Source: Conidiobolus incongruus B7586
Lineage: Eukaryota > Entomophthoromycota > Entomophthoromycetes > Entomophthorales > Conidiobolaceae
Assembly: GCA_000697335.1 (NCBI GenBank)
Contig: JNEM01016882.1
Location: 1 to 14,402, forward strand
Length of the DNA: 14,402 nt
Reading direction: 5' to 3'
Shown here: piece by piece, positions 1-9,979 of the stretch
Layout of the letters: every line of letters begins with the position of its first letter
Position numbering within the stretch: position 1 is the first letter of the stretch
Made by a program: the position numbers and the translations under genes
Notes under the pieces: model-generated
Seen by the model: only the letters and a program-made list of their open reading frames with translations
Told to the model about the DNA's origin: nothing
Databases searched by the model: none

Positions 1-1874
1 ATTTTTTTATAATATTAATAACCAGATATTATAAATAAATTCAATATTTTGAATTTATAATTATATAACATTTTAGTATTTTAAAGTAATAGTTTTTTTG
101 TGCTATAATATATCTGATTTAAATATTTATTATTTTATAAAGATTAAATTTACTTTTATTATTAATTGATTAAAATTAAATTTAATATTTCAGTTTTTCT
201 AAGTTTATTATTATTAATTTTTCATTTCACCAAAAAATTTTATTAATGTATTCTATCAATCAAAATTCAAGCTGATAATATTTTTTTTAATATATTTAGT
301 TTAATATGATTCAAAAAAAATATTAATAAATTAGAACATTTTGTTATACTTATATATATTTATAAATAGAATTTAATAGTGATTTTTAATAAGAAATGAA
401 ATGATTGTTATATATAATATAATATATTGATATTTAAGTAATAATTGGTCATCATATGTCTTACAAATAATTATCAATAGTTTTCAATCATTAAATTAAT
501 TATTATAATAGAATTTTATTCTAATCCTATATATTGATATATTTGTTCATATTTTAAAATAATAAATATTAGATATTTTAAAACTATTTTTATATATACC
601 AAAATATTCAAATATTAAAATTGCTTAATTATATTAACTCTATTTAATTTTGAATATAAAATTAAGATATTTTTTGACAAAATCTTAATATATACATATA
701 AATATATAATATATATATATTATATATATTAAACCATCTAGATTAAATTAAAAAGCTTTAATTAAATATGAAATAATAAGCCTATATAAATTTATCTATT
801 TTAAAATATAAAAATATAATTTCATTAAGAAATTATATTAAAGCTAAAATATTTAAAAAAGTGAAATATATTATTAACAGGAAATTTTAATTATCTGTAT
901 TATTATGAATTATTAAATAATATCACTGTTTTTAAATTATATTTTAAATAGTTTTTATCATTTATTGATTTATAAAATTTAACATAATCAATATTGATTA
1001 AATAAAGAGTATTTTCTTAATATCTATATTATAAATACCTAATTTATAAATATACTGTTAGAGCTTTTTCATATTAAAATAATATAATATAGATATAATT
1101 AAAAAAAACCCTTAATATCTTAGTTTTTAATTATAATTACTTATAAAAGAATATTTCCAAATTCAAACCAGTCAAATTATTTAAATTAGAGATTTATATT
1201 TTGATAATTAATAATAAGGATTTTCTCTTTTTATATTATCCAAGATATATCATAAGTTTTTATTTAAACTTCCAAAATATCCACTTTAATTCTGTATAAT
1301 TAGTCATGGTTGAGAAACTACCAATTATCTTTAAAAATTTATCATACTTAATTATTAATTGATATAAGTGACTTAAAATATGTTGAAATAAATTTTTAAT
1401 TATATTAATAATTTGTTATGAATTAAAGACATATTATAGATAGAGATATTTAAAGCTCAATTTGTCAAAGTATAATAAATTATGATTTAATATATTTTTT
1501 TTGGAAAGAGATATTATTAACAAAATTTATTTCATAGTTTAATATTTTAATTTATTAAAATAAAATTGATATCATTCAATGATAATGAAAAAAATACTCG
1601 ATAAATGTCTCTCTCTTCTGAATTATAATTATAAAATATAATGCTATATTTTTATTTCCATTTTATTAAAGCTATATGTTTTAATAAACTTTTTTATTTG
1701 AAGCAAATACAGAACTTAAATGGAATATGAATATTTATCAAACTTGGACAAAAATATTTTTACTCACAAAATAGGATAAAAAAAGAAATTAAAAATAATC
1801 TTAAATATAAACTCAAACATATACTTTCTGCTTATCTATCTAACCAATTTTTAATTTAACATAATAATATTAGA
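1..1874. other. AT-rich gene-free stretch
   Basis: This stretch is dominated by A/T runs and TA-rich tracts, for example the TATA microsatellite-like run near 700-730. I find no open frame of useful length, no recognisable transposase motif and no RNA gene. It is most simply read as RIP-degraded repeat or old intergenic DNA whose origin can no longer be seen. Confidence 0.6.
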
Positions 1875-2383
1875 ATGGATTCCTATAAGAATATGAGTAT
1901 GTTATTTCAGGATTCCCCTATTGACGGCTTTCACTTTCTAATCAGTGGTGAGTATATAGTGTTCCATTTGTATAACAATTGATTGGAAATTGTGTATAGT
2001 CAATTTTTAACTGTTACCAAATTCAATTATTACGATAACTTTCTGAAATAGTTGGATTGGAATTCTTAACGCTCGAAGATGGAAATATCATATATAAAAG
2101 TAATCAATTAATAGTAACACGCGACTTTCTAGAAAATATGCCCTACATTTCGCTAAAAAATTTTGAGAATGGAGAAGTACTCAAAACTATGGAAGGATAT
2201 TTGGATCGCGATTTAAATTTTTGTGAACTTGGCAACGCTCTTAGACTTCAAGCTATTCCTGCATGCCACTTTCCATCTCAAAGTGTAATGGATAAATTAT
2301 CACCGTTTGTGATCAAAGCTGAAGAAGATAATAGCAAATTCTTATTAACGCGTCTTGGGAAAGCCGTGTCCAGAGTGGTTTAA
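1875..2383 (+). CDS. Unrecognised protein, two predicted exons
   Basis: I do not recognise this protein. The second exon is open from 2052 to the TAA at 2381-2383 and has clearly higher G+C and more varied codons than its surroundings. The first in-frame ATG inside that exon lies well downstream, so an upstream exon is likely. An ATG at 1875 with A at -3 opens a 24-codon frame that meets a consensus GTGAGT donor at 1948. Joined to an AG acceptor ending at 2051, the frame is kept (split Val codon). This gives a 104-nt intron and a product of about 134 residues. The product has no signal peptide or membrane segment, is mixed in charge and has two cysteines (in FCELG and PACHF). An alternative start of coding is an acceptor-like TTATTTCAG ending at 1910, which would imply a still earlier exon. 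The gene may itself be the 5' part of a longer decayed gene, because gene-like sequence continues downstream. Expression and function are unknown. Confidence 0.5.
1948..2051 (+). other. Predicted spliceosomal intron (104 nt)
   Basis: The donor is GTGAGT at 1948-1953 and the acceptor is AAATAG ending at 2051. Inside, the frame of exon 1 meets a stop within about 15 codons, and the sequence is more AT-rich than either flanking exon. A branch-like TAAC/GATAAC occurs near 2034-2040. Removing it joins the two open stretches in phase. The length fits filamentous fungal introns. There is no transcript evidence. Confidence 0.5.
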
Positions 2384-3248
2384 ATAAAAGGGAGAGATCT
2401 AGGGAATTTCAGCTAAGTGTTAGGAAGGTAAGGAGTTTATTGGCTTAAATCAAATAGCTGGGAGGACACAGATTGAACTCTTTCTGCTGAGGATAACTCT
2501 AATTCCTGGTTTTATATAGAGTAAGTTGGGTAAGGTGATTCATAGATTCTCCGGTGACTTGCATCATCGGTCAATTAAAAGATAGAGCGAGAGCAAACAG
2601 TATTCGAGGAAGAAATGATTTTAACGTTAGGTTGATGTAAGAATACTTGGGTAGATGGGAGTCACCTGACTCGTGACAGTATCAATTGATGGCTTGGATT
2701 TACTTGGTTATGATTTATGTTTCCAACTAATGTTTTAGGAATCTCTATCTTTTCAGTTTAATGATATTGGTAATTTAATCGAGGTTGAATCGAATCATAT
2801 TATTAATGTATGTCGTTTCAAATATATAAATATCAATGTTGATTATCATATTGGATATGATAATCAACATTGATATTTAAAAATTGTTGAAGTTAATATT
2901 CCAAAATAATATGAAAATTAAAATGAGAATGATTCTGATATCCATTGTGGCAGTGAAAGTGATAATAGTAACCAAGATATCACCAATAATGAAGATAACC
3001 AAGATAATTACGATGGTGAAGATGATAAACAAGTTGATAGTTGTAATTTAGTTGGCTTAGCCCATAGTATCCCGGAACATCCATTGAAATTAATCCACAC
3101 TGGACCTTAAGGTTAATATTATATTCCTTGCCAAGACTATTATGCTCATATTAAAATGGATATTAATGTTTGTGTCCATTGTATATTCATGAAAGAAATC
3201 GAAGAAGCTAAAGTATTGCAATTTGTTCTACATATTAAAGAAGAATAA
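2384..3248 (+). pseudogene. Decayed gene-like relic, family unknown
   Basis: This block has more balanced base composition than the desert around it but carries in-frame stops in every frame. The frame that ends with the TAA at 3246-3248 reads gene-like for several hundred bases upstream. It is uninterrupted from about 2922 to 3107, encoding an Asn/Asp/Glu/Ser-rich acidic segment. After two closely spaced stops comes a cysteine-bearing segment with a CVHC (CxxC) motif near 3168-3182. An acceptor-like polypyrimidine-CAG ends at 2756, so part of 2384-2756 could be intron or 3' untranslated sequence of the preceding gene. Many of the stops are of the kind that C-to-T or G-to-A change makes. I cannot tell whether this is a separate broken gene, the tail of the gene at 1875, or an old element, and I see no reverse transcriptase, integrase or transposase motif in it. 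Confidence 0.35.
2827..2879. repeat. Perfect 25-bp palindrome, 3-nt loop
   Basis: The arms 2827-2851 and 2855-2879 are exact reverse complements, separated only by TGG. Transcribed RNA or extruded DNA would form a 25-bp hairpin with a tight loop. It lies inside the gene-like relic and no T-run follows directly, so it does not look like a simple terminator. The perfect match stands out against heavily mutated surroundings. Confidence 0.9.
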
Positions 3249-4440
3249 AAATAACAATTATGTTAACTTTATATAATAGGACATAATTTCATGAAATACT
3301 AAACATTATGTAATATTCCATAATTGTCTATTCAATAATTTATTTTTTTCTAAGGAAAATGTCAATAAAGAATTATTAGGAATAGTCCAAGTAACTATCA
3401 AAAATATTATGAAAATATCCGATTATATTATATTTACTTAGGTGATTTGAAAATATTATATTCTGTAATACAAATATTCTATTATTCATTTACATATATA
3501 TCATACTATCTCTATAAGTAATCGTGTCAGATTAATTTTGGAGAAAATTGTCATAGTTGTTTTAGCATATTTTGTAAGTATAATAGAATAATAATATATG
3601 ATATACCTATATATAAAATATTTGGACTAAATTTTTTTTGATATATTAAAAATTTAATAATTTTTTTGAAGAGTTAGTTATTATTAATGAAGGTAATTGA
3701 TGTAATATATATTCTAAAGATTTAATCTAGATGATTTTAATGACATATAATTAAAAAAACTATTTATTATTTATGTTGTTCTATATAACTATTAAACAAA
3801 TATATATATTTTTTGATTAGTAATAATAAATTATTCTAAAACAGATCTTTAATTATTAGTACATATAAGCTTTGTTACAAATCTCATTATACCGAATGAA
3901 AATTTAAATTATATTTACACCAAATAAGAGAAATAAATCTATTTTTTAGTAAAGTAAATGAAATTTTCAAGTTGAAAATATATTTTTGAAGATATATAAT
4001 AATATTGAGAAAATTATAGTATATTTAAATAATTTAATCTATTATAGTCATCTAAATTTACATTTTTTTAACTTATGGACTCGGTTTTTGGTATATCCAA
4101 TAAATATTTATCAATTAATTAGGTATATATTATCATTAACATTATTTATATTGTCATTTAATCAATGATTTTAATTGAAAAATTTTTTTGAAAATATAAT
4201 ATGAATATTATAATTATCTATGATAATGAATAATATAGCTATATATGCTATATTGATCTTGAATATCACTTAACTTTGTAAATACAATCTATTAATCAAT
4301 TTTTAGAAAATATATTTTATTACCTTGAATTTGAAAAAATGGGAAATTTTTTAATTTCCAATTTCTCAAACATATGATTAGTTTGAAATAAATAAATATA
4401 TACAAAGTTAATAGGAAATTATATATATAATAATTTTTTG
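3249..4440. other. AT-rich gene-free stretch
   Basis: The stretch consists of A/T-rich sequence with scattered short palindromes, such as TATAGCTATATATGCTATA near 4234-4252. An 11-bp inverted pair (4270-4280 and 4401-4411) lies close to the left end of the first mariner copy. A 60-codon open frame at 3986-4168 encodes mostly Ile/Leu/Asn/Tyr, as expected of AT-rich noncoding DNA, so I do not call it a gene. Confidence 0.55.
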
Positions 4441-4449
4441 ATTAAAAAA

Positions 4450-5690
4450 TTAACTTTTTAAAATTGGTTGTTGTATTTAATTATATTTAAACCAAATAGT
4501 AATCATCAAAAGTTTTTGATTTTAGTATTAATAAAACTTAACCATAAGCCCTCTAAAATTATTTAAAATTTACAAGCAGCTTTTGGTAATGAAGTATTAT
4601 CTAAATCAACAATTTATTGCTGGGTAAATTACTTTAAGGCTAGGAGAGAAACTATCCAAAACCTGCTAAAATCTAAAAAACCAACTTTAACTATCACTTT
4701 TTCAATTGTTAATAGAGTGAAAAAATATATTGAAAAACATCTTTTTATTTCAGTTAGAGAATTATCTAAGCACTTTAATAATAGTTTTACAAGTATTTTA
4801 TATATATTAAAGTGTAAACCCAAATTAATAAATAAAAATGTAAAATAGGTACCTTATAATTTAACTAGAGTTTAGAAAAAAGCTAGAATAGCTATTGCTA
4901 AATAAAACTTACTAAAATATTACTAAAAGCCTAAACTTTTACTGCAAATAATTACAATTGAAGAATTTTAGATCTTTATGTATAATCTTTTATCAAAACA
5001 CAAATCAAGATGCTAGATTAAGCTAAATCAACCCCCTCCACAAATCCCTTTAAATAAGCATTTTGTTAATAAGCAAATATTACTTATTGCAATAGATTAT
5101 AATGTTATATGCTATTTTTATTTAATTCTTGAAGGAAAATCAATTAATAGTAAACTTTATATTGCTTTTTTAAATAAAAGTATTTCTAATTAGTGTTCTC
5201 AATATAATTTGAGAAAACCTATTATTTTACATGATAATTGTAAAATTCATAAATTTAAAGCTGTAAAAAACTTTCTAAATAAAAATAACTGGAAAAAAAT
5301 ACCACATCCAGTATATTCCTTAGATTATAACCTATGTGATTATAATTGCTTTAGGTAATTAAAAAACCAGCTTGCAGGAAAGAAAATTTTTGCAGGAAAA
5401 TTTAATTGGTTTGTGAAATATCAAATTTCAGTCTTTAATAAAAAGAACTATTTTTTAGGTGTTAGATCTTTGCCAAAAGTATGGCAAAAAGTTATTAATA
5501 ATAAAAGAAACTATTAAATTTATATATATAATTATTTTTATATATTATATATTAGAATATTTATTTATTTTCAATCACAAAAAATTCCCATTATTAAAAA
5601 TACAAAGTAATAATTTAACATTTCTGATATTTATACATGATTTTCAGCATATTTTCACCTCAGAATTAAATAATTCCAAATTCTTTAATA
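4450..5690 (+). mobile_element. mariner (D34D) transposon relic, copy 1
   Basis: This is the best-preserved of four related copies of a Tc1/mariner DNA transposon. The transposase frame runs without a frameshift from about 4462 to a stop at 5515-5517, about 350 codons and the usual mariner length. It shows an N-terminal helix-turn-helix region with QAAFGNEVLSKSTIY (4573-4617). A second helix-turn-helix follows with SVRELSKHFNNSFTSIL (4750-4800). The catalytic core has LHDNCKIHK with Asp at 5233-5235 and SLDYNLCDYNCF with Asp at 5338-5340. The 34 residues between these aspartates define the D34D mariner group. The first acidic position reads Glu (4960-4962) where Asp is expected. Nine internal stops, all TAA or TAG, sit at positions where Gln or Trp is expected, as C-to-T and G-to-A RIP mutation would produce. 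The element is therefore dead. Outer ends are placed only approximately. The small open frames inside it on either strand are by-products. Confidence 0.88.
4482..4524 (+). repeat. Candidate terminal inverted repeat, mariner copy 1 left end
   Basis: The segment starts TATATTTAAACC, which recurs with small differences at the left side of copy 2 (5819-5830) and copy 3 (10014-10025). Read inward, it also resembles the outer right end of the minus-strand copy 4 (13501-13543), with most differences being transitions. This is what a decayed terminal inverted repeat would look like. Similarity between copies 1 and 3 reaches about 30-50 bp farther out, so the true tip may lie outside this segment. Confidence 0.45.
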
Positions 5691-5789
5691 TTTGATGATT
5701 TTATCAAATTATGAACTTGATAGAAAATTATATACTAAATAAATAAGAGAATATTTAAATATATACTTTATATTATAATATATAGTTTT

Positions 5790-6945
5790 TTTAATATAGC
5801 AATATTTTCTGACTTAAATATATTTAAACCAATTAGCAATTATCACAAGTCTTTAATTATATTATCAATGAATCTTAACTACAGACCTTTTAAAATCTAT
5901 AACCAATTTATAGAGATAATATTTTATATCAAATCTATTATTAATCATTAGGTAAATTAATTTAAAGCTATATGGGAAATTAACTTAAATCTGTTAAAAT
6001 CTGGAAAATTAATATTATCCCTTATTTTTCACACTATGAATTGAATAAAAATATCATAAAAAAAGCTTTTTATTTTGATCTCAAGAGTCATTAAGGAATT
6101 TAAATATTAATTTTAAAACCATATTATATATATTAAATTTAAACCTTGTATAATTAATAAACAAACAAAATATATTTTTTATAATTAAATTAGGACTAAA
6201 AAAATTAGAGTAACCATTACTTAATAAAACCTATTAAGATATAGCCAAATACCAAGCCTTTTATACCAAATTATTATAGCTGATATAATATTAATTTCTA
6301 TATTATCCATAATTAAAAAATATACCAAAAGATTTAATTTAATTAATATAATTCTCTTGATAACTTTCAAAAATAAGTTTTTTATTTATAAATAAATATC
6401 AAATATTGTAATAGATTATAATAAGAAATCTATTTATTATTTAGATCCTAAAAACAAAATCGATTATAAATAATTTTTAGATTATTTTATATATAATATT
6501 ATTTTAATTTAATATATTTGAAATAATTAAAAAATATTTATTACATAATAATTACAAAAAATATTAAGCCAATACTCTAAAAATTTTCTAATTAAAAATT
6601 ATTTGGAAAAGGTACCATATTCAATATATTCACCAGATTACAACCCATGTTATTTTAATTCTTCTATATAAATCAAAAATATTATTATAATAAAAAAATT
6701 CCTGCAAACAAATATAATTAGGTTTATATTATATTTTATTTTTTAATTAAATGAATTATTGTTTAGGTTTTGTAAGTTTGCTACAAATAGGACAAAAGGA
6801 TATCAATAATTACAGAGTACTAATTTTATATTAAATATTTTTATCTGTAAATATTATATTAAAGATTTTAAATTCAATTTCAAAATTTTGGAGAATCACT
6901 TTAATTAATTGAATTTGATAGGTTCAATTAGTTTCAATTATATTA
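5790..6945 (+). mobile_element. mariner transposon relic, copy 2
   Basis: This is a second copy of the same family, in the same orientation and roughly 100 bp after copy 1. The left end shares the TATATTTAAACC motif (5819-5830). The helix-turn-helix and mid-part of the transposase can be followed by alignment with copy 1, but stops and small indels break all frames. The third catalytic block is clear as YSPDYNPC at 6627-6650. The next codon is TAT, where the catalytic Asp would be. The second catalytic triplet reads CATAATAAT near 6544, consistent with Asp changed to Asn by G-to-A. The region matching the first catalytic position reads GAT here. The C-terminal motif is faint around 6770-6820. 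The copy is more decayed than copy 1. Confidence 0.75.
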
Positions 6946-7012
6946 TTGGTTTTTAGTTATATTATTGGTATATGATTTTATTATTAGTAAAATTATTATA
7001 TTATTGGAGGGA
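6938..7012. repeat. 19-bp tandem repeat, about four units
   Basis: Units begin at 6938, 6957, 6976 and 6996. Each carries TTATATTATTGG or a close variant, and unit spacing is 19, 19 and 20 bp. Units 1 and 2 share an exact 13-mer, unit 3 is the most changed, and unit 4 ends in GGAGGGAG. The array begins at or just inside the apparent right end of mariner copy 2. Confidence 0.8.
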
Positions 7013-8300
7013 GTATAAAATTTTTAATATATGTTGTACAATATATTTCTTTGTAATATATACAAGTAATTAAAATAACCTTTTTCTAATTTTTTTCTTA
7101 TCTGCAATAATTCGAATTTGTCCATATCAATATATTTTGATTAAAAATATATAATATCATCTACTATTTCAATCAATATATAATTAATTTGTAATCTTTG
7201 ATTTTCCGAGATCATAATGTATATAATAGAATTTTTTTTTATAAAATTTAATTTCAAACCACAAAGTTTTATAGTTAATATATATAAAGAACCATTTTGT
7301 TAATTAAATCTCACAATGTTCATCAATTTTAATTTTAGTTTATAATCTTCTATTGACGCAGAATGATATATAATTAAATTTTTAGGAAAATTTATAAGTA
7401 TTAATTATTATACATTTTGTTTATCTTCTATTAAATATTTATCAATTTGAAGAGATTTATATATTGAAAAAATCTATAATCAAAAAAAATATTAATTTTG
7501 GTCTATTATTACCTAATATTTGAAAGAAAATTTTCAATAAAATTTTATAGATATTGTAAACTTAAATCTATATATTTAATATATTTTTTATCGCATATGT
7601 CAATAATAGTGTTATTTATTTTTCAATGTTATAATTAATTTTAAGCTAGATTTTTTTTTTCTCAATTTATACTGAGCTAAATAATGAAATTGTGAGATTT
7701 AATGTCTATAGTATATATCAGCCAAACAATAAAAATATACTAGAATTTAATAGAATATTAAGTGTATTCATCTTTAAAAATATTAATAATTTTTAATTAA
7801 CTATTAAGTAAATAAGTTTTACTAAGTTTATTACATTCAATGATTTTTTTATTATGTTTAAAAAATTGAATTTTATTTTTAGAATTCTAGATCAGAGTTT
7901 TATATCAATATATTTACCTACGTTTCATTGGTCATAAATCTTTGTATTGAAATTAAAGAATTGATAATTATTAAATTATGATTTGATTTGAGATATTTAT
8001 TTATGTAAAAAGAGTATTATAACTAATTTTAAAACTAATATTAATATCAATATTTATATAATTAAATATAACACATTAAATTATTTAATAATCTGAATGA
8101 TTGCGAGATTTGAAATTTATATATTAAGTATTAAAACAAATTTAAAATTTTATAATATTTTTTCAGTCAGAGAATATTTCCATAAAAGATAATTAATTTA
8201 CACTAAAAATATGGTTTGAATTATTATGATAAATTTTTATTAATAAAATTATAATAAAAATTTAAAACAATTAATTTGTATATTTTTAATATTTTACATT
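7013..8300. other. AT-rich stretch with one inverted repeat pair
   Basis: No gene or transposase motif is visible. The only structure I can support is an inverted pair. The segment at 7303-7323 and the reverse complement of 7684-7703 share a 15-bp identical core (ATTAAATCTCACAAT) plus TTCAT after a single-base gap. A related motif, ATTGCGAGATTTG, lies near 8099-8111. The pair spans about 400 bp and could be the ends of a small non-autonomous element. Confidence 0.5.
7303..7703. repeat. Candidate miniature element bounded by inverted repeats
   Basis: The left arm 7303-7323 and right arm 7684-7703 are inverted copies, with 15 identical bases followed by 5 more after a 1-base gap. The inside has no coding content. 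The size of about 400 bp fits a miniature inverted-repeat element, but no target-site duplication is obvious and the arms are not related to the mariner ends. Chance is possible in such biased DNA. Confidence 0.3.
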
Positions 8301-8824
8301 TCCTTAACTTAAGCCATTATTCAAAACATTGATATAAATATAGTCATATTCAAACGATACTTCAGCATGTTGAATTGAAGTCATAGCAATGGGTGATCTA
8401 CTATAAACAACAAATTAACCTTTATTTGTAAAAACATGAACTGAAGTTTTGATACAGATTATTAATTTTAATGAGTTAAAAATAACTTGCTATTAATTAA
8501 AGTCATTTTGATATTTGTTTAATTCAATCATTCAGAAGCTAAAAAACTGTAACTAGACATATTAGATAATATCATTAAAAAGTCATTGATTCAGTTAAAA
8601 GTTCATCTTTTACAATATATGGTAGTAATATAAGATATAATTTAAAAATTGCTGGGCAAGAGCTGATTTTGGTTTGATCGCATGTTTCCAGAATTTTTAG
8701 CATTAATTGAAATAATCTAATTTGAGATATTTTTAGAAATAAATGCTTAATTGATTTGAATTATTAATAAATAATTAGTTTCATGCAAAATTGAGGATCT
8801 TGAATAATGCATAAGTTACAAGAA

Positions 8825-8832
8825 TATAAATA
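8825..8832 (+). promoter_or_regulatory. TATA-like box upstream of the crystallin-like gene
   Basis: TATAAATA lies about 54-61 bp upstream of the ATG at 8886, a workable distance for a short 5' leader. The DNA from about 8640 to 8885 is less AT-extreme than the desert. In AT-rich sequence a TATA match has little weight by itself. Confidence 0.3.
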
Positions 8833-8885
8833 TCTAATAGTGATTCGATGTCACAGTTGTGTTTATATTTTATTAATTTGAAAAT

Positions 8886-9254
8886 ATGAAAGGTTTATTC
8901 GTTGTACTAGGATTACTATCGTCACAAGCTGCTAGCAGGTTGGAAAGGAGACAACCTGGAGATAGTGTGATCTTATATCAGGATATTGACCATCAAGGAA
9001 CAACTTGGAATGTTGAACCATCTATTTTCTGTACTCAACTCCAAGACGATGTACGCGATCAAGCCAGTTCTGCACATTGGCAAATTAAAAATGCTAATGA
9101 TTTCGATATGGTTTTCTTCACTGGTGACTGGTGTACAGGTGATAGAAGAGCTTGGAAAGCTAGCGATCCTAGAGAAGGCCAGCCCAGTAATTTTGTGATT
9201 GATGGCATAAATGATCAAGTTAAATCTATTAAATTGATTCACACAGGCGCTTAA
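8886..9254 (+). CDS. Secreted beta/gamma-crystallin-like small protein
   Basis: This is a single-exon gene for 122 residues, well formed from ATG (A at -3) to TAA. Residues 1-17 form a typical signal peptide (KGLFVVLGLLSSQAAS), followed by LERR at 19-22. This is a dibasic Kex2-type site common in secreted proteins of filamentous fungi, giving a mature chain of about 100 residues starting near Gln23. The mature part reads as two Greek-key motifs. The first has SVILYQDIDHQGTTW (27-41) with the conserved aromatic and Gly38. The second has MVFFTGDWCTGDRRAW (75-90) and ends in NDQVKSIKL (109-117). RDQASS (57-62) and NDQVKS (109-114) resemble the N/D-N/D-x-x-S/T-S calcium site of this superfamily but each departs from it at one position. 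The two cysteines, Cys49 and Cys83, could form one disulfide. Fold assignment is by motif; function (structural, antimicrobial or effector-like) is not shown. G+C is much higher than in the flanks and no RIP damage is seen. Shorter open frames overlapping it on both strands are shadows. Confidence 0.85.
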   Translation: MKGLFVVLGLLSSQAASRLERRQPGDSVILYQDIDHQGTTWNVEPSIFCTQLQDDVRDQASSAHWQIKNANDFDMVFFTGDWCTGDRRAWKASDPREGQPSNFVIDGINDQVKSIKLIHTGA

Positions 9255-9975
9255 ATTTATCGTTTATAATATAATTCTAATTACTCAAATTTCATCCTTG
9301 ATTTTTTAACCGTTACATTAGGTTAACTGATATGAAGAATAAATTTAATTTAATTATTAAACTCTGTTTTTTATATTATCAAAGCAATGATTGGAACATT
9401 TCTTTAGAATATTAGAATTTGTTATAATTCAGTTCTCAGGGTGTAATATTTTATTCATAATCAGAATCCTCCACTCCTACTAAGTGCAAGTTAATTTATT
9501 TAAACTCATGATACACAAATGATTGAAACGTAATCAATTAAACCTCTTTATAATAATGGTCGTGTTTTTGAAATTAATAATAATATACCCGTTCTATTTT
9601 AATCATTGGTTTAGTTCAACTTAGGTGATTAATGCAGACCGAATTGAGTACATCCTTAAAATTGGTCCTTAGTACAGAGTGAATAATATCTGATTAATTA
9701 TAAACTTATAATTATTCAAAATTTTAAAGTAAATATGATATTTTATTTAAAATACTTTATTATATATTTTGATTATAAACCTTCATTGGTTTAGAGATTA
9801 TTTCAATATTCAATCTTTTTATAAATTTGTTTCTTATTAATATAATATTAGAAAATTAAAAATTTTTGAATTTTTGAATTTTCTACTATATTATTAGTTT
9901 CAGAAAAGAATATAAATAATAATTAGAAAAATAAATAATTTTAAACTATATATAGATATATAGTGATTTTTTCAC
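9255..9975. other. 3' flank of the crystallin-like gene, no further gene
   Basis: Composition stays moderately balanced to about 9660 and then drops back to AT-rich sequence. I see no second gene. AATAAA-type signals occur (for example near 9339) but cannot be told from background, so the 3' end of the transcript is not called. Confidence 0.5.
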
Positions 9976-9979
9976 TTAA

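Noticed and set aside
3087-3110. The residues KLIHTG just before a stop occur both here and at the end of the crystallin-like gene (9231-9254)
   Set aside because: Only about seven codons agree and the sequence before them is unrelated. Here the gene-like frame also appears to continue past the stop, so I treat it as coincidence.
3986-4168. A 60-codon open frame on the plus strand
   Set aside because: It is composed almost wholly of Ile, Leu, Asn, Tyr and Phe, as expected from AT-rich noncoding DNA, with no composition change at its borders.
4270-4411. 11-bp inverted pair TTAACTTTGTA / TACAAAGTTAA
   Set aside because: The arms are short and A/T-rich, and in this sequence such pairs are expected by chance. 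There is no repeated copy or target duplication to support an element.
4629-4823. A 64-codon open frame on the minus strand
   Set aside because: It lies antisense to the helix-turn-helix region of the mariner copy 1 transposase and is a by-product.
5459-5695. A 78-codon open frame on the plus strand
   Set aside because: It overlaps the last codons of the mariner copy 1 transposase in another frame and runs into its 3' tail, with AT-driven residues only.
8973-9242. An open frame antisense to the crystallin-like gene
   Set aside because: It is fully covered by the well-supported secreted-protein gene and has no start context or domain of its own. The plus-strand frame at 8986-9198 is rejected for the same reason.
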